Origin: Mesorhabditis belari
Taxonomy: Eukaryota; Nematoda; Chromadorea; Rhabditida; Rhabditidae
Reading direction: 5' to 3'
Length of the DNA stretch: 64,000 nucleotides
Assembly: GCA_958450365.1 (NCBI GenBank)
Contig: CAUEEP010000736.1
Span: forward strand, 2,105,501-2,169,500
The position numbers and the translations under genes were made by a program. The number at the start of each line of letters is the position of its first letter. Within the stretch, counting starts at the first letter, position 1. Below the pieces are notes generated by a model, which saw only the letters and a list, made by a program, of their open reading frames with translations, did no database searches and was not told where the DNA came from. Of the stretch, positions 47,060 to 58,727 are shown piece after piece.

Positions 47060-48120
47060 AGTATTTCTTTGATTGATAGAACTAATAGAACAATTCATTT
47101 TCAATCTTTAAGCAATTATAAAAATGATCTAGCTAAACACAATCATTTGAACAAGTTCATCCATTACTTAATCGACAAGGAAGTTCTATTCTGATTGTAA
47201 ATAAACTGGCTAACTTTGGGAAATCAGCTCAGGTCCCAAGATTTAGCAATTATTCAATTGTTTTCAGAAATTTTCAGCTTTAGAATTAATACTTTATAAA
47301 ACTATTTGAACTTTTAAAGTCTTGCCTATTTGTAAAACATTGTAGTCAACTAGAAACTCCTTTCAAAGATTATTTCATTTTGTTTCTTTGAACTTTCATG
47401 AGTCTAGCTGAAAAGTAAATGACTCTCTAAAGTAAATTCAAATTTTGAGTTGTAAGAATCCAATTCTTGTTCATTTTTTGGCTAATAAATTAGCACTAGC
47501 TTGTTTATTTCTATTTTTTGAGCTTCTCATTTTATGAAATAGTATTTCTTTGATTGATAGAACCAATAGAACAATTCATTTTCAATCTTTAAGCAATTGT
47601 AAACATGATCTAACTAAACACAATCATTTGAACAGGTTTATCCATTTCTTAATCGACAAGGAAGTTCTATTCTGATTGTGAATAAACTGGCTAACATTGG
47701 GAAATCAGCAAAAATTGGTATGACGCGTAAACGTCCTTGTTGAAGGCTTTTGATTCAAACAAAATTGTCATAAGGTAAAGTTCTTGAAGAAATTTGTATC
47801 TAGCTTCTTTTTGAAATAAGAAAGCTTTTGATTCTTGACAAAATTCAGTTTTTTTTTGTTTCCTTGCAGCTTCCTTGTTTAATAATTAGTAAAGTTTGTT
47901 ACAAATGCTTTTCAGTTTATGAAATAGTATTTTTTTGATTGATAGAATCAATAGAACAATTCATTTTTCATTTTTGAGCAGTTGTAAACATGATCTAACT
48001 AAACACAATCATTTGAACGAGTTCATCCATTTCTTAATCGACAAGGAAGTTCTGTTCTGATTGTGAATAAACTGGCTAACTTTGGGAAATCAGCTCAGGT
48101 CCCAATATTCTGGACGACAC
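47060..48120. repeat. About 180-bp direct repeat, three spaced copies
   Basis: AGTATTTCTTTGATTGATAG through CAATCATTTGAAC, CTTAATCGACAAGGAAGTTC and AATAAACTGGCTAAC recurs at about 47059-47240, 47540-47715 and 47925-48100. Confidence 0.9.
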
Positions 48121-49506
48121 TATAATTGAGTTGCCAACCTTTCTCTTTCCCTTTCTTTTCTGAATCCCAATGGATCCCCAGGTTGGGAAATGTGCTGTTG
48201 TGTCTCCAGAAAATCCCTGTCTTCCACTTTTGGGAAAGAGACAATTTCGTTGAGAGTGCCCAACTTTTCTCTTCACTTTTTTCACGTTTGAACGAGAGAA
48301 CTCAAATTTATTTGAACTTTATTTGTACCAATCTATTTTCGGCTTCGAATTTGATCGTAAAGGGTCCGATGGCTGTTTGATATTAGCTGATTGATTTAAT
48401 GAAGCTTGAGAACAGAGACAAAGCTCTATTCTCCCAGCTTGACTTCCAGATTCTCAAAAGGGAAGCACCTTATATTAAAAGGGTTTGCCAGATCATAAGC
48501 GGTTACAAGACCGCACAGAGATCACGTCGATGCCTTTTACATAGGAGATTTTCTTTTTGCAGATCATAGCTAGCTGTAACGTTGGTTTTCGGTGAGCGGG
48601 GATCCCTGGCCGCCATTTTGCTTACCACCTATCTATCGGGGGCATGTGCCAGATAAAAAGCGATTACACGGCCGCACAAAAAGCACCCCATGAGGTTTTT
48701 CTTTGCAGATCTTTTCTGTATGAGATTTGAAGCTAAAAACTTGTACCCTGGGGCTTTCAAGGTCGAGGAATTGATTGGAGCTATTTATTTTATTAAGTCT
48801 ACCAATTAGAACTCGAGTTTAATTGGTCGAAACTTTTAGAGAAACTCGGAAACAAACGCTTGACCAGTTTCCTTTCTCTTTTCTCTTGAAATCAAAATCG
48901 AAACATTGCGCTGAATCTATTGCTTTTCAATCTTGAATTCAGCCTTTTTTTCGGAGATTTTCCGCATATTTCATCCATTCTCTAAAGTTTTCAAAAAGAG
49001 TTTTGAGTTTAAAAAAACTTCCTTTCGCTGACCGCTTTTGAATTGAAATCGTTTTTGATTGTGAAAGAGGATCCTGGATCTATTACAACAAACAGAATGG
49101 ATCTATCTAAGATCTATCAACAAACAGAATGGATCTATCTAATCTACCTCAAGCAAAAAGCTTTATCGAGTTTCATTTATTATTTTAAATTTGAAATCTC
49201 TGAGCTTGTCGACTTGGGATTTTAGAAGTTTAATTATAAAGCTTATCCAGTTGTAAAGTAAAGTCCCTTATTATTAAGTAAAGCTTTAATTTGAATCAAG
49301 TGAATCAAATGGAGTAGGAAACTGGGTAACTGAGTCGCAACTCAACATTTATTTATCTACAACCCAACATTTATTTCTAAATTCTTCCATAACAGCTCAA
49401 GGTGTTATGGAAGAATTTTGAAATAAATGAAAGCGCTTTTCAATCGATAGTTTTACGTAAAAAGTATGTTTACATCTAGAAATTTCAGAAAATATGGTTT
49501 ATAAAA
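48121..49506. other. Intergenic sequence with a few less AT-rich islands
   Basis: CCAGATCATAAGCGGTTACA at 48489 and CCAGATAAAAAGCGATTACA at 48651 are diverged direct repeats about 160 bp apart within the most GC-rich part (48580-48690). GTTATGGAAGAATT and its complement form a hairpin near 49385-49410. No gene recognised. Confidence 0.4.
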
Positions 49507-49792
49507 GCTGACTAGGGAAAGGCACAAGGTCAAGGTCGCTTTTTAATCTGAGAGCCATGAAGCTTTATAGAATCGGCTATGCTGATTCCGAATCTGATTT
49601 TACTTTTTCCAAAAGAGCTCTGTAACGCGAGATATCTGGCATCAAAGTTTAGACCGATTTTCGGCGTCTTTATAAGCTTTTTCTCTCTTCTACAAATGTA
49701 GAACTGGTGGCGCAGTGGATAGTGTGCTCGTCTTTAAAACGTTTTGAAGCTTTTTTTGCCCGGGTTCGAGTTCGCTCCCGGTATATCTCTTT
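49507..49792 (+). mobile_element. tRNA-derived repeat, copy 1
   Basis: The body (GACTAGGGAAAGGCACAAGG ... GATATCTGGCATCAAAGTTT) is followed by a tRNA-like end with A-box-like TGGCGCAGTGGATAGTG at 49710-49726 and B-box-like GGGTTCGAGTTCGCTCCCGG at 49763-49782. The variable part between the boxes differs from the other copies. Confidence 0.75.
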
Positions 49793-50060
49793 TGCTTTTT
49801 TTGAGAAAATGATTAGAAAATTTGAATTGAATTCGACTATTTTATGGAATTCAATTCAATTCAATTCCGTGTATCGAAATCCACTATTTTTGCAAGAGCA
49901 GTCCGTGAAATATTTGAAATATTGAACAACATTCCAGCAACAACAAAGAACATTTATGAACAAATCGTTTATTTTTCTAAAAACATTTCTAAATATTTTT
50001 CCGTTAATCAAAGTCAATATAAATCAATCCTGATGCCATAAACTCAAAAGAAAAGCAAGA

Positions 50061-50358
50061 GGAATATACCGGGAGCAAACTCGAACCCGGGCAAATAGGC
50101 GTCCACCAGTTCTAAAGACGAGCACACTATCCACTGCGCCACCAGTTCCAGTTCCCCATCAGTTCTACGTTTAAGGAAGAGAGAAAAAGCTTATAAAGAC
50201 TCCGAAAATCGGTCTAAACTTTGATGCCAGATATCTCGCGTTACAGAGCTCTTTTGGAAAAAGTAAAAGCAGATTCAGAATCAACATAGACGATTCTATA
50301 AAGCATGTGGCTTTCGTAATAAAAAGCGACCATGACCTGGTGCCTTTCACTAGTCAGT
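50061..50358 (-). mobile_element. tRNA-derived repeat, copy 2
   Basis: Inverted relative to copy 1 with the same body and tRNA-like end (GGTATATTCC..., GCGCCACCAGTTCCAGTT on the plus strand). Here the segment between the boxes includes AACTGGTGGACGCCTATTTG. Confidence 0.75.
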
Positions 50359-50365
50359 TTTCATG

Positions 50366-50646
50366 AAGGAATATACCGGGAGCGAACTCGAACCCGGGCA
50401 AATAGGCGTCCACCAGTTCTAAAGACGAACACACTATCCACTGCGCCATCAGTTGTACATTTAAGGGAGAGAAAAAGCTTATAAAGACTCCGAAAATCGG
50501 TCTAAACTTTGATGCCAGATATCTCGCGTTACAGAGCTCTTTTGGAAAAAGTAAAAGCAGATTCAGAATCAACATAGCCAAATTCTATAAAGCATGTGGC
50601 TCTCAGATTAAAAAGTGACCATGACCTTGTGCCTTTCCCTAGTGAC
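50366..50646 (-). mobile_element. tRNA-derived repeat, copy 3
   Basis: Head-to-tail with copy 2 and about 95 percent similar by eye. Copies 2 and 3 share the internal AACTGGTGGACGCCTATTTG segment absent from copy 1. Confidence 0.75.
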
Positions 50647-51800
50647 TTCCACAATTTGGATCTAGTTTTTGAGAACTTTCTTTCTTGAACTTGAATAAGA
50701 AACTTGAGAAGTTTCTGGTTCATAGATAAACCTAAATTGATTTCAAAAATACTTGAGTCACTTCTCATTCATCATTTCACTCCAAAACACTTTAGTAAAC
50801 TTGTTTTCTCAGTCTCTCTTCACAAAATTTATCTCTTTTCTAATTTTCATTAATCTCTAATTCGATGAACATATTTCACCAATTAAATAATGCTTTTTAC
50901 GTGCAAGACATCAATTTTTCATCATCCAATAAAAATTTAGATGAAAAGTTGAAAAGAATCGTTGAAATTAACATTGAATTCTCAAATTTGACATTATTTC
51001 TTTGAATAAAAGTTAAAAAATTAAAGAAAAAGTTTTCTAATAAAATTAAAGATGAAATTGTTGAACTCTTGTTAAACAAAAGGCCTTTCATTATCTTTCA
51101 CCTTATTCTTTTTCTCTTTATGGCTTTGCAATTCTAATTTACTTGAGGATCAATAGTAATCCTATCATTTTCTTTTCACATCAAAAACATTACTGAAATA
51201 TTTGTGTTTTTCTGGAATTGCTCTCTAATGATTGCTAGATTTCTCTTTGAATTGAATATCAATTGAAAATTTGAACTCAATGTTCAAGAAAAGATTTTTT
51301 CTGAACATTGAGATTTAAATTTCAGTCTAAAACTGAGTCTAGAGTCTGAATTTTAATGAACAAGTGATCTTTATATTTAAAATAACATTTGATAACTCTT
51401 TTCAAATCATGATTTCATTTAAATTATTTGAAAATTTGTCTGTACTATTCTAGCATAAGCTTTAAAATTTTAAAAAATTATATAACTATTAGAAAATAAC
51501 CTATAGAATTGACAAATTTATGAAACAAAGCTCATTTTTTTGGCAAAACTTTTGAAGATCTTTTAGAATTTTCAGTTAATGATCACTTTTCATACAAATA
51601 TTAGACTGCCAACTATTAAAGAAAGCTTATTTTTTTGGCAAACCTTCTGTACACTTGGTACACTTATTCATTGCAATAACTATTTCACCAATTAATCTAC
51701 AGTTTTTATCAATAAAAAGACCCATTTATTGTCTAAAACAAGCTTTTAACAGATTTAGAAAATCTTTGGTTTTGTAGATTTTTAGGGAGCAAGAAGTTGA
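50647..51800. other. Intergenic sequence
   Basis: Very AT-rich. A small hairpin (TGTTCAGAAAAAA...CTTGAACA type) lies at 51277-51312. No exon recognised. Confidence 0.35.
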
Positions 51801-52400
51801 GGACCCCAAAAATAATGAACACTTGATGAAGCGATTTGAGCACTTTCTTTCACACAAATCCATTTTGATGTCAATAGAAAAAAGATAGAGCATAACAAGT
51901 TAGATAAGTAGCTAAAGTTTTCAGCTAAATATAATCAATCGTCTTTTTTATAGTTTCATTTGAAGAAATTGTTTGTTCTAGTTCCAGAAAAACTTGAATT
52001 TCTCCTCAAATTCGTTTTAAAAGTTACCCAAATCTACTTAAGCATTTCTTAAATTAGATAAAATATAACTTTTATTTAGAGAAATCTAATTAAATTGATG
52101 TATTGATGAAGCGATTTGAGCACTTTCTTTCAAACAAACCCATTTTGATGTCAATAGAAAAAAAATAGAGCATAAAAAGTCAGGCATATCGCTGAATTCT
52201 CAGCTCGATTTGTCTAATTGCTTTATTTATATTAGTCTTTAGTCTGTTTGAAGAATTTTCGCAAAAAACTTGAATTTCTCCTCAAATTCGTTTCAAAAAT
52301 TACCCAAATTTACTTAAGAATTTCTTAAATTCAATAAAATATAACTTTTGTTTAGAGAAAACTAATTTAATTGATGTATTAAAGAGGGTTTTTTTGGAAA
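51801..52400. repeat. About 275-bp tandem duplication
   Basis: TTGATGAAGCGATTTGAGCA through CATTTTGATGTCAATAGAAA, GAATTTCTCCTCAAATTCGT and the ATAACTTTTRTTTAGAGAAA tail occur at about 51817-52098 and 52104-52382. The GATAGAG core is shared with 28070-28140 and 56385-56425. Confidence 0.88.
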
Positions 52401-53240
52401 AAGTCTACCAACTTTCAAGTTGTCAATCCAATATTTCCTTTTCATCCAACAAAAAGCTTTTTTTAAAGCTTTTCAACGCAACGCCTCAACGCATTTTCTA
52501 TACTTTCATAAACTCTGCAAATTATTTCATCAAGTGATTGCTTTAGTTGCAAAAAGTGAGCTCAAAAATAAAATGATCATTGCACAATGAATTATCTACC
52601 GTAAATACTGTAATAGTACCCCACCCCCATAATGACGGTGCGGAGTGTTGCGTAGTCTAGCTTTGGACGCGTTTTTCTCAACACTGGTTTATGCTACAAT
52701 GTGCGCTTAGGTATCAAAAGATAGCCCTGAATTTCAGCTATTTTTTGATACCAAAGACACTTTTTTGATACCAAAGATAATGACGGTGCGGAGCGTTGTG
52801 TAGTCTAGCTTTGAACGAGTTTTTCTTGACACTGGTTTATGCTACAATGTGCGCTTATGTATCAAAAAATAGCCCTGAATTTCAGCTATTTTTTGATACC
52901 AAAGACGAATTTTTTGAAAGTACGGGCGCTTTGAAAAAAATGAAATACTAAAAAAACTTTTGCGACTACTACGCGACTGTACGAGGGCGGTGGGGTACTA
53001 TTACAGTATTTACGGTAAGCATTTCTTTAATTCGATAAAATATCACTTTTGTTTAGAGAAATCTAATTCAATTGATGTATTAAAGAGGTTTTTTTTGGAA
53101 AAAGTCTACCAACTTTCAAGTTGTCAATCTAATATTTCATTTGCATACAACAAAAAGATTTTTTAAAGCTTTTATCAACGCATTTTCTATACTTTCATAA
53201 ACTCTGCAAATTCTTTCATCAAGTGATTGCTTTAGTTTAT
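52380..53240. repeat. Direct repeats flanking a MITE
   Basis: AAAAGTCTACCAACTTTCAA and the following bases to CTCTGCAAATTMTTTCATCA occur at 52397-52535 and 53098-53225 on the two sides of the MITE at 52597-53016. Confidence 0.85.
52597..53016. mobile_element. MITE, TACCGTAAATACTGTAATAG family
   Basis: The ends are complementary with TA at each side. The interior repeats AATGACGGTGCGGAG and CACTGGTTTATGCTACAATG twice in the same orientation, like the copy at 25872. Confidence 0.9.
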
Positions 53241-53600
53241 TTAATCTCTCTCTTTTTTTTACATTTCTTTTTATTCATGCAACTCAATTATCACTTCTCA
53301 ATGACTAGATTTGAATAAATTTTCAGAAAAAAAAGTATTACATTGCAGAAAAGATAAAGCTATTGAAAAATCTAGAAAGAAAAGAAAAGCCGTAAACGAG
53401 AAATTAAAGATTTAGAGAACTTTCATAGAATATTATATGTTATTTGCGGTTATGATTATCTGATTCGCTTCTATTCGCCCATGAATAAAGCATATATATA
53501 ATATTCTATAAAAAAATATTCTTTCTACAATGTTGTTTAGTGTTTTTGAAAGTTAGAATATACAAATGGTGTTTTTAAACGTTTTTTTTAATTGATTTTC
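53241..53600. other. Intergenic sequence
   Basis: AT-rich; nothing recognised. Confidence 0.35.
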
Positions 53601-53603
53601 GTT

Positions 53604-54447
53604 TCGAGATTTCGAGCAATTTAGGTGACACTTTAGGTGACTTTAGGTCACATTTAAGTGCACTACTATCAGAGAAAATACGGTATATTGAAAGCTCTAC
53701 AATATCTACAAAGTCAAGTTAATGTCCGCGACTGTATGTAGATCTATACTCAAATACCGTATACTCTCTAATATCGAAAGCTTACCTAGATTTTTCTTAG
53801 TGAATTCGGAAAGTACTTTGGAATCTTGAGTTGTTGATTTGGTTTTTAAGATTATTCAAATCAAAGTGTAAACATGGATTTGAATCTTGAATACTTTCTC
53901 TAACAAAAATTAAGATTTAAATATTGTATTCTCTCTAGTAGTAGTGCACCACCGAGTTGATGACTATTTTACGGCTTCCAAGCTTTTGCAAAAGCTCAAC
54001 ACTCAAATCCCCCACAAGATCTCATCGTCAGCTACATTTTCCGACCCCACATCGATAGGTTCTGATAAGCGATTCTCGGGATTTCGAGGAATTTCGGCAA
54101 CGCTCAGGGTGCACTACTATTAGAGAAAATACGGAGTATTGAAATATTGTACGGAGTATTGACTTTGTAGATATTGTAGAGCTAATGTTCGCGATTGTAT
54201 GATATATGTAGATCTATACTCAAATAACGTATACTCTCTAATAGTAGTGCACCCTGCCAAGCCGAGTTGATGACTATTTTGCAGCTTCCAAGCTTTTGCA
54301 GAAGCTCAACACTCAAATCCCTCACAAGATCTGATCGTCAGCTACATTTTCCGACCCCACATCGATAGGTTCTGATAAGTGGTTCTCGAGATTTCGAGGA
54401 ATTTAGGCAACGCTCAGGGTCCACTACTATTAGAGAGAATACGGTAG
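53604..54447. mobile_element. Cluster of CTATTAGAGAAAATACGG-family MITEs
   Basis: Two nearly complete 215-bp copies (about 53920-54134 and 54232-54447) share GAGTTGATGACTATTTT, CCGACCCCACATCGATAGGT and GAGATTTCGAGGAATTT. A partial right end lies at 53604-53683 and a left-end stub at 53757. The sequence between copies (AGATCTATACTCAAATA) is itself duplicated, so a larger unit was tandemly copied. Confidence 0.85.
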
Positions 54448-55164
54448 CTTAAAAGTATCTCTGTAAGTAGTTTCAAAGCGTGTACTTTGCTAAGCAAACT
54501 GGCAAAGCTGGAAAAGCATACTTTCTGCCACACTGGCTTCATTTTTCTCTAAAAATTTGAAAGAATAATGGAATGTTGACAGACATTGTTTTGTTTTTTT
54601 GTTTGTTTTGTTTGTTTGTTTTAAATTGTTTTAAAATTTGTTTTAAATAAACCAAAATTGGCTTAAAAAGCTAGAAAAATAAAAAGAAACATTGAAATTT
54701 ATGATTTGAAAAGAAATCATAAATTAATTGATAGCTTTTTTTAATAGAAATAGAAAAAAAGTGATCAAGATTTATGTTTCAAAATTTGACACTCAAGAAT
54801 TCTCAGCATTCCACTATTTCTATTCGCATTTCAAGACTCTGAACTTAGCCTCGGCACATTTTACGAAAGATTTAAACTCATTCGATCTGTGATTGTTGAT
54901 TAGACTTTCAAATGATCCCTCCATATCTCTGGGGATTCTATGATGTAGTCAAAAAGAACTTCTCCTCATTTGCTTTTCTTCTTTGATTTTTAGTCCTTCC
55001 TGATAGCTTTCCTAGTTTTTTTCTTTTCCTCTTTAAAGCTATTTGAGGTGATCTTCTTATTCAAGTACCCCATTTCAATTACATGCAATTCTCGATTTAC
55101 CCCTTCGTGATGGGGTTTTTTTTAAAACCTTTAACTTTCAAAGAAAGATTTTTGGATTTAATTT
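54448..55164. other. Intergenic sequence
   Basis: It contains a TTTGTTTGTTTTG run at 54590-54625; otherwise nothing identifiable. Confidence 0.35.
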
Positions 55165-55495
55165 AAAGATCGACTTACAGTGGATCGATTTTGATCCACG
55201 AAATACTAGGTATGGGGTTTTGAAGAGGAAGGGCCTGCGGTCTATTCCGTCTGCCAAGTTGCCAAGATCTTCCAAGTTGCCAAGATCTGCTAAGTTAAGC
55301 AACGTCGGCGGGGGATCGTCGTGGATTCGACTTTTGTGGGTTCCCCTCCGAGCGCCCCAGCCCGGCCATCGGAGTATCATCGGCTATGACAACTACACTT
55401 CTGCCTCAGTACCCCGCACGGCCTCCCTGCTCTCTTCCGGCATCGAGGGATCCAGCAAAGGCCGAGAGGCGATCTAATCTAATCTAATACTAGGT
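55165..55495 (+). repeat. 5S-rRNA-like dispersed repeat with TCTAA tail (copy 1)
   Basis: After a lead of CGACTTACAGTGGATCGATT comes a segment resembling the internal part of nematode 5S rRNA (CTGCTAAGTTAAGCAACGTC; 5S has CAAGTTAAGCAACG), here with TTGCCAAGATCT phrases tandemly inserted. A GC-rich body (CCGAGCGCCCCAGCCCGGCC) follows, then a tail of GATCTAATCTAATCTAAT. The 3' tail suggests a retroposed, SINE-like element. A second, inverted copy lies at 58853-59080. Confidence 0.6.
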
Positions 55496-56154
55496 ATACA
55501 AAGATGAAATCAACTTTTTTGCTCAGTTTGAAGCTTGAGAATTTCAGCTTGCTTTTGGCTTAATCGGGTGTGGAATTTGAAGCAGAAATAAAGCCAAATT
55601 TAAGGCCGAGGTTGATCCCAAGAATTTGAGCCTAGTGACACTCAAAGCAGCGATCATGGCTCAGTCCATCACCATTCTTTTCCTTTTTTTTTCACAAATT
55701 CCAAAAGGAAACATTTACTCTCTTTCATAGCTCATTACCCCAAGAATGAACTCTCAAATCCGCCATTTCTTCTTCTCATCTCGAAATTCTTCCGCAAAAC
55801 CGGGTCCATTCATCATTTTTTCTCTAATCTTTGTTACTATGAGCTTTTTTCCCATCTCTTTTCAGTAGTTTGTGAGATTCTTTTCGGGGTTTTAGTATCC
55901 ACTTCCCAGTTCCCAAAAAAAAGAAACAAAAGTGGGTGCAATTTGCCTTGCAAAGGAATTGAGACCTAAAAAGTTTTAAAAAAAGGCAAAGAGAAGAGAA
56001 ATTTCGCTTAAAAATTCGTTAAATTCAGTCTAGTTTATAGAATTTTCAAAATTTGAAAAACATTTTAGTATTTTTCGGTTGATTACTAGAAAAGGAATTC
56101 GTTTACAAGTATTTCGAAATTTTTTTATTTATTTACATTCTTTCTTTTATTTCT
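55496..56154. other. Intergenic sequence
   Basis: No exon or repeat recognised; C/T-rich around 55670-55870. Confidence 0.35.
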
Positions 56155-56686
56155 TATATTAGGTTGATGCATAAGTGTTTTTGTTCCTTTTCGTCTGCCG
56201 TTTCAAGCCAACAAATGCACCAATTAAACTACGGTTGATTTCATTAGAAAAAGCAATTATTTTTCTGCAAAATAACATTAAAACGGGTTTAAAAATATTT
56301 AATGCCTGGATTTTCTTGAGAGTATGAAGTCGGGTAGTCAAAAAGGGCTAACTCGATGATGCGGTTTAGACACCTTAGCTAAAGAAAACCTATCTTCGTG
56401 TCAATAGATAAAAGATAGAGAAAAAAAACGTTTGATATTTCGCCAAAATTTCAGAGAAATTCATTCAGCCAATTTTTCCGTAGAGTTTTTTATAGATTTT
56501 TACGAAAAAGGCGTTTTTCACTCTCGAATTTGCTTGAAAGTGAACCGAAATTCATTTAAAAAGATGCAAATTGAACAAAAAAAACACTTTTTTATAGAGC
56601 AAACTATAGATTAATTCGTGAATTTGTTACTTTTTAACAGAAGTACGAAAAAAACGAAAAGACTTATGCATCAAACTAATATTACT
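56155..56686. mobile_element. Mariner-like non-autonomous element (TTAGGTTGATGCATAAGT)
   Basis: It begins ATATTAGGTTGATGCATAAG and ends CTTATGCATCAAACTAATAT, a mariner-type TIR with TA at both edges. The 530-bp interior has short open frames but no recognisable transposase motif. Confidence 0.8.
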
Positions 56687-56832
56687 ATTAACATTGTTAA
56701 GGCGTTTTTGTGAAGACATATCTAATATCTAGGGTCGAAAGCTCCTGAAATCTGTTCATGAAGAGGAATCTTGACTGCCGAAAACTTATTTTTTTGTCTA
56801 TTTCTTTGCAAAATTTCGATTCTAGTTGATTC

Positions 56833-57476
56833 TATTAGGTTGACCGGAAAGTTCTTTCCGTTTTTTGACGCTAGTCGCCACAACTTTTTATTTTACGCAT
56901 CAAGAACGCCAAATAAAAAAAACAGAATTTATCTACTCGAAATATTGACCGTCAACATGAATAACATCCTGCCACTTATCCGGCAACAAATAGATTCCGC
57001 GGCGGTAAAACTCAAGTGGCTTTGAATCGAAAAACTGTGTGAGTGGCAAGCGCATTTCCTCGACTTTTTGAAGGATCTTTCCACGCAAATGATGCTCCAG
57101 AGACGACAACCATTGATTGTGATTTGATGAGGAAATGCATTTCCATTTTGCATTTCCTCGACGTTTTGAAAGATCTTTCCACGCAAGGTTGGCCGGAAAG
57201 TTCTTTCCGGTGTAGCCGTAGTTTTTCACGCGGAAAGATCTTTCAAAAAGTCGAGGAAATGCGCTTTCACTCACACAGTTTTTCGATTCGAAGCCACGTG
57301 AGTTTTACCGCCGCGGAATCTATTTGTTGCCGGATAAGTGGCAGGATGTTATTCATGTTGACGGTCAATATTTCGAGTAGATAAATTCTTTTTTTTTATT
57401 TGGCGTTTTTGATGCGTAAAATAAAAGTTAGATCTAGCGTCAAAAAAACGGAAAAAGCTTTCCGGTCAACCTAATA
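56833..57476. mobile_element. Rearranged mariner element with inverted transposase 3' ends
   Basis: The TIR is TTAGGTTGACCGGAAAGTTC at the left and its complement at the right, with TA flanks. Both halves encode the same mariner transposase C-terminus, pointing outward. The minus-strand frame at 56933-57274 ends with FYRRGIYLLPDKWQ and then a HVDGQYFE terminus. The plus-strand copy at 57268-57380 reads FFDSKPREFYRRGIYLLPDK after a frameshift. This matches the mariner ending (FF-x-SKP...FYRRGI-x-LP-x-KW-x-x-V...G-x-YF). The catalytic DDD region is missing, so the element is dead. Confidence 0.88.
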
Positions 57477-58216
57477 TTTTCTCTAATAGTAGTGCACCCC
57501 GGTGAGCCGATTTGGTGACGAATTTACGGTTGATTATAGAACTTTCCGGTCAACCTAATAATTGATTCTTTTTTTGAAAAAACTTCAAAAGATGTCTACT
57601 TTCTCTCAAAAACTTCCTTATCTTGTAAATCTTCAGAAATTTTGATGGATTGAAAGATTTCTTGCTATTGGTGGCTGTTCAACATGGTTTTTTTTTCCTG
57701 ATTTTCTTTTCTTTTTTCTAACATCTATTACACCGATTATAGAGAGTGATTGAGAGGGAAAATTCAGCTATTTTACATCTTTTTTTCTTTTAAAAACTAT
57801 CAGATTTTAAGATTTCTAGATTGAATTTTGTCAATTGATTCTGCTTTAATCGATTTACTGTAAAGTTTACTATAAATTGTAAAGTAAGGGTCTAAATTCT
57901 AAAGTCCATAGATGTTTCTAGAGCAAAGCTTTCAAATCAGGCCAGGCTAGTCACCTTTTTAAAAGGTTGACTTCAAAAATGGCCCTATAATCTGAACTTA
58001 TTGTTCGCTCAGCTTTGACTTTGGTTTTAGTTTAGCTTTTAGCTAAAGTCTTAGCTTAAATTCTATCTAACTTCAGAAAAGATCGATTCCAAAAGTTGGA
58101 GGAAGTTTTGGGGAGAAAGGGAAAAATATTTTGTGTTTGAAAGAAAGCTCGTTATTTAGAAGGCTCAAAAGGAATGGTCATCAAAAAGGGGAAAATAAAT
58201 ATTCGAATTGAATTCA
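57477..58216. other. Intergenic sequence with MITE scraps
   Basis: It starts with a left-end scrap of the TAATAGTAGTGCACC family (57479-57500) and a detached mariner right end at 57540-57561. The rest is AT-rich without a gene. Confidence 0.5.
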
Positions 58217-58480
58217 CGGGGTAGGATAATTTCCCCAACTTTTTTGCCCAACAGGGTCATTTACCCGACTGGGTCATTTGCACAACTCGCCATAAATTAC
58301 TTCTAAGTCGGTCAATCTTTATGATTTTGGTTTCATTTTGTTGCACTTATTGAGATCTACAAAATGAAACCAACATCATAAAGATTGGTTCACTTAGAAG
58401 AAAGTTATGGCGAGTTGCGCAAAAACCCAGTTGGGTAAATGACCCTGTTGGGCAAAAAAGTTGGGGAAACTGGCCTAATT
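58217..58480. mobile_element. Palindromic MITE, TTTCCCCAACTTTTTTGCCC family (copy 2)
   Basis: Same architecture and about 90 percent similarity to 42338-42577. An extra GACTGGGTCATTTGC duplicate lies in the left arm, and the arms match each other better than in copy 1. Confidence 0.88.
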
Positions 58481-58727
58481 CACTTTTCTCTTTTCTTGTC
58501 TTAGTTTCTCTTTTATTTTTGGATGAAAAGGTGTTCTTTGAATTGAAGATTACTAGGAAGTAGTGTTTTTTTTTACAGCTGTACTTTATATACTTTATAC
58601 TCAAAAATAGGCACTTAACAATTTACTTTCTAATAATGAATACGCTAGGATAATTGCGTTTACATTTGCACTCAAAGTACACTTGAAATATAGCTGCTGT
58701 ACTTTATGGCACCGTTAACCATGGTCA

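Larger units (their letters stand above)
44650..47900. repeat. Dispersed direct repeat pair (GACGCGTAAACG...)
   Basis: GATTGACGCGTAAACGCCCTTG and about 150 following bases (TAAAGTTCTTGAAGAAATTT, GTATCTAGCTTCTTTTTGAA) at 44650-44810 are repeated at 47718-47870. Confidence 0.85.

Noticed and set aside
58347..58604. 85-codon minus-strand frame
   Set aside because: It spans the arm of a palindromic MITE. The matching frame in the other copy confirms a repeat origin.
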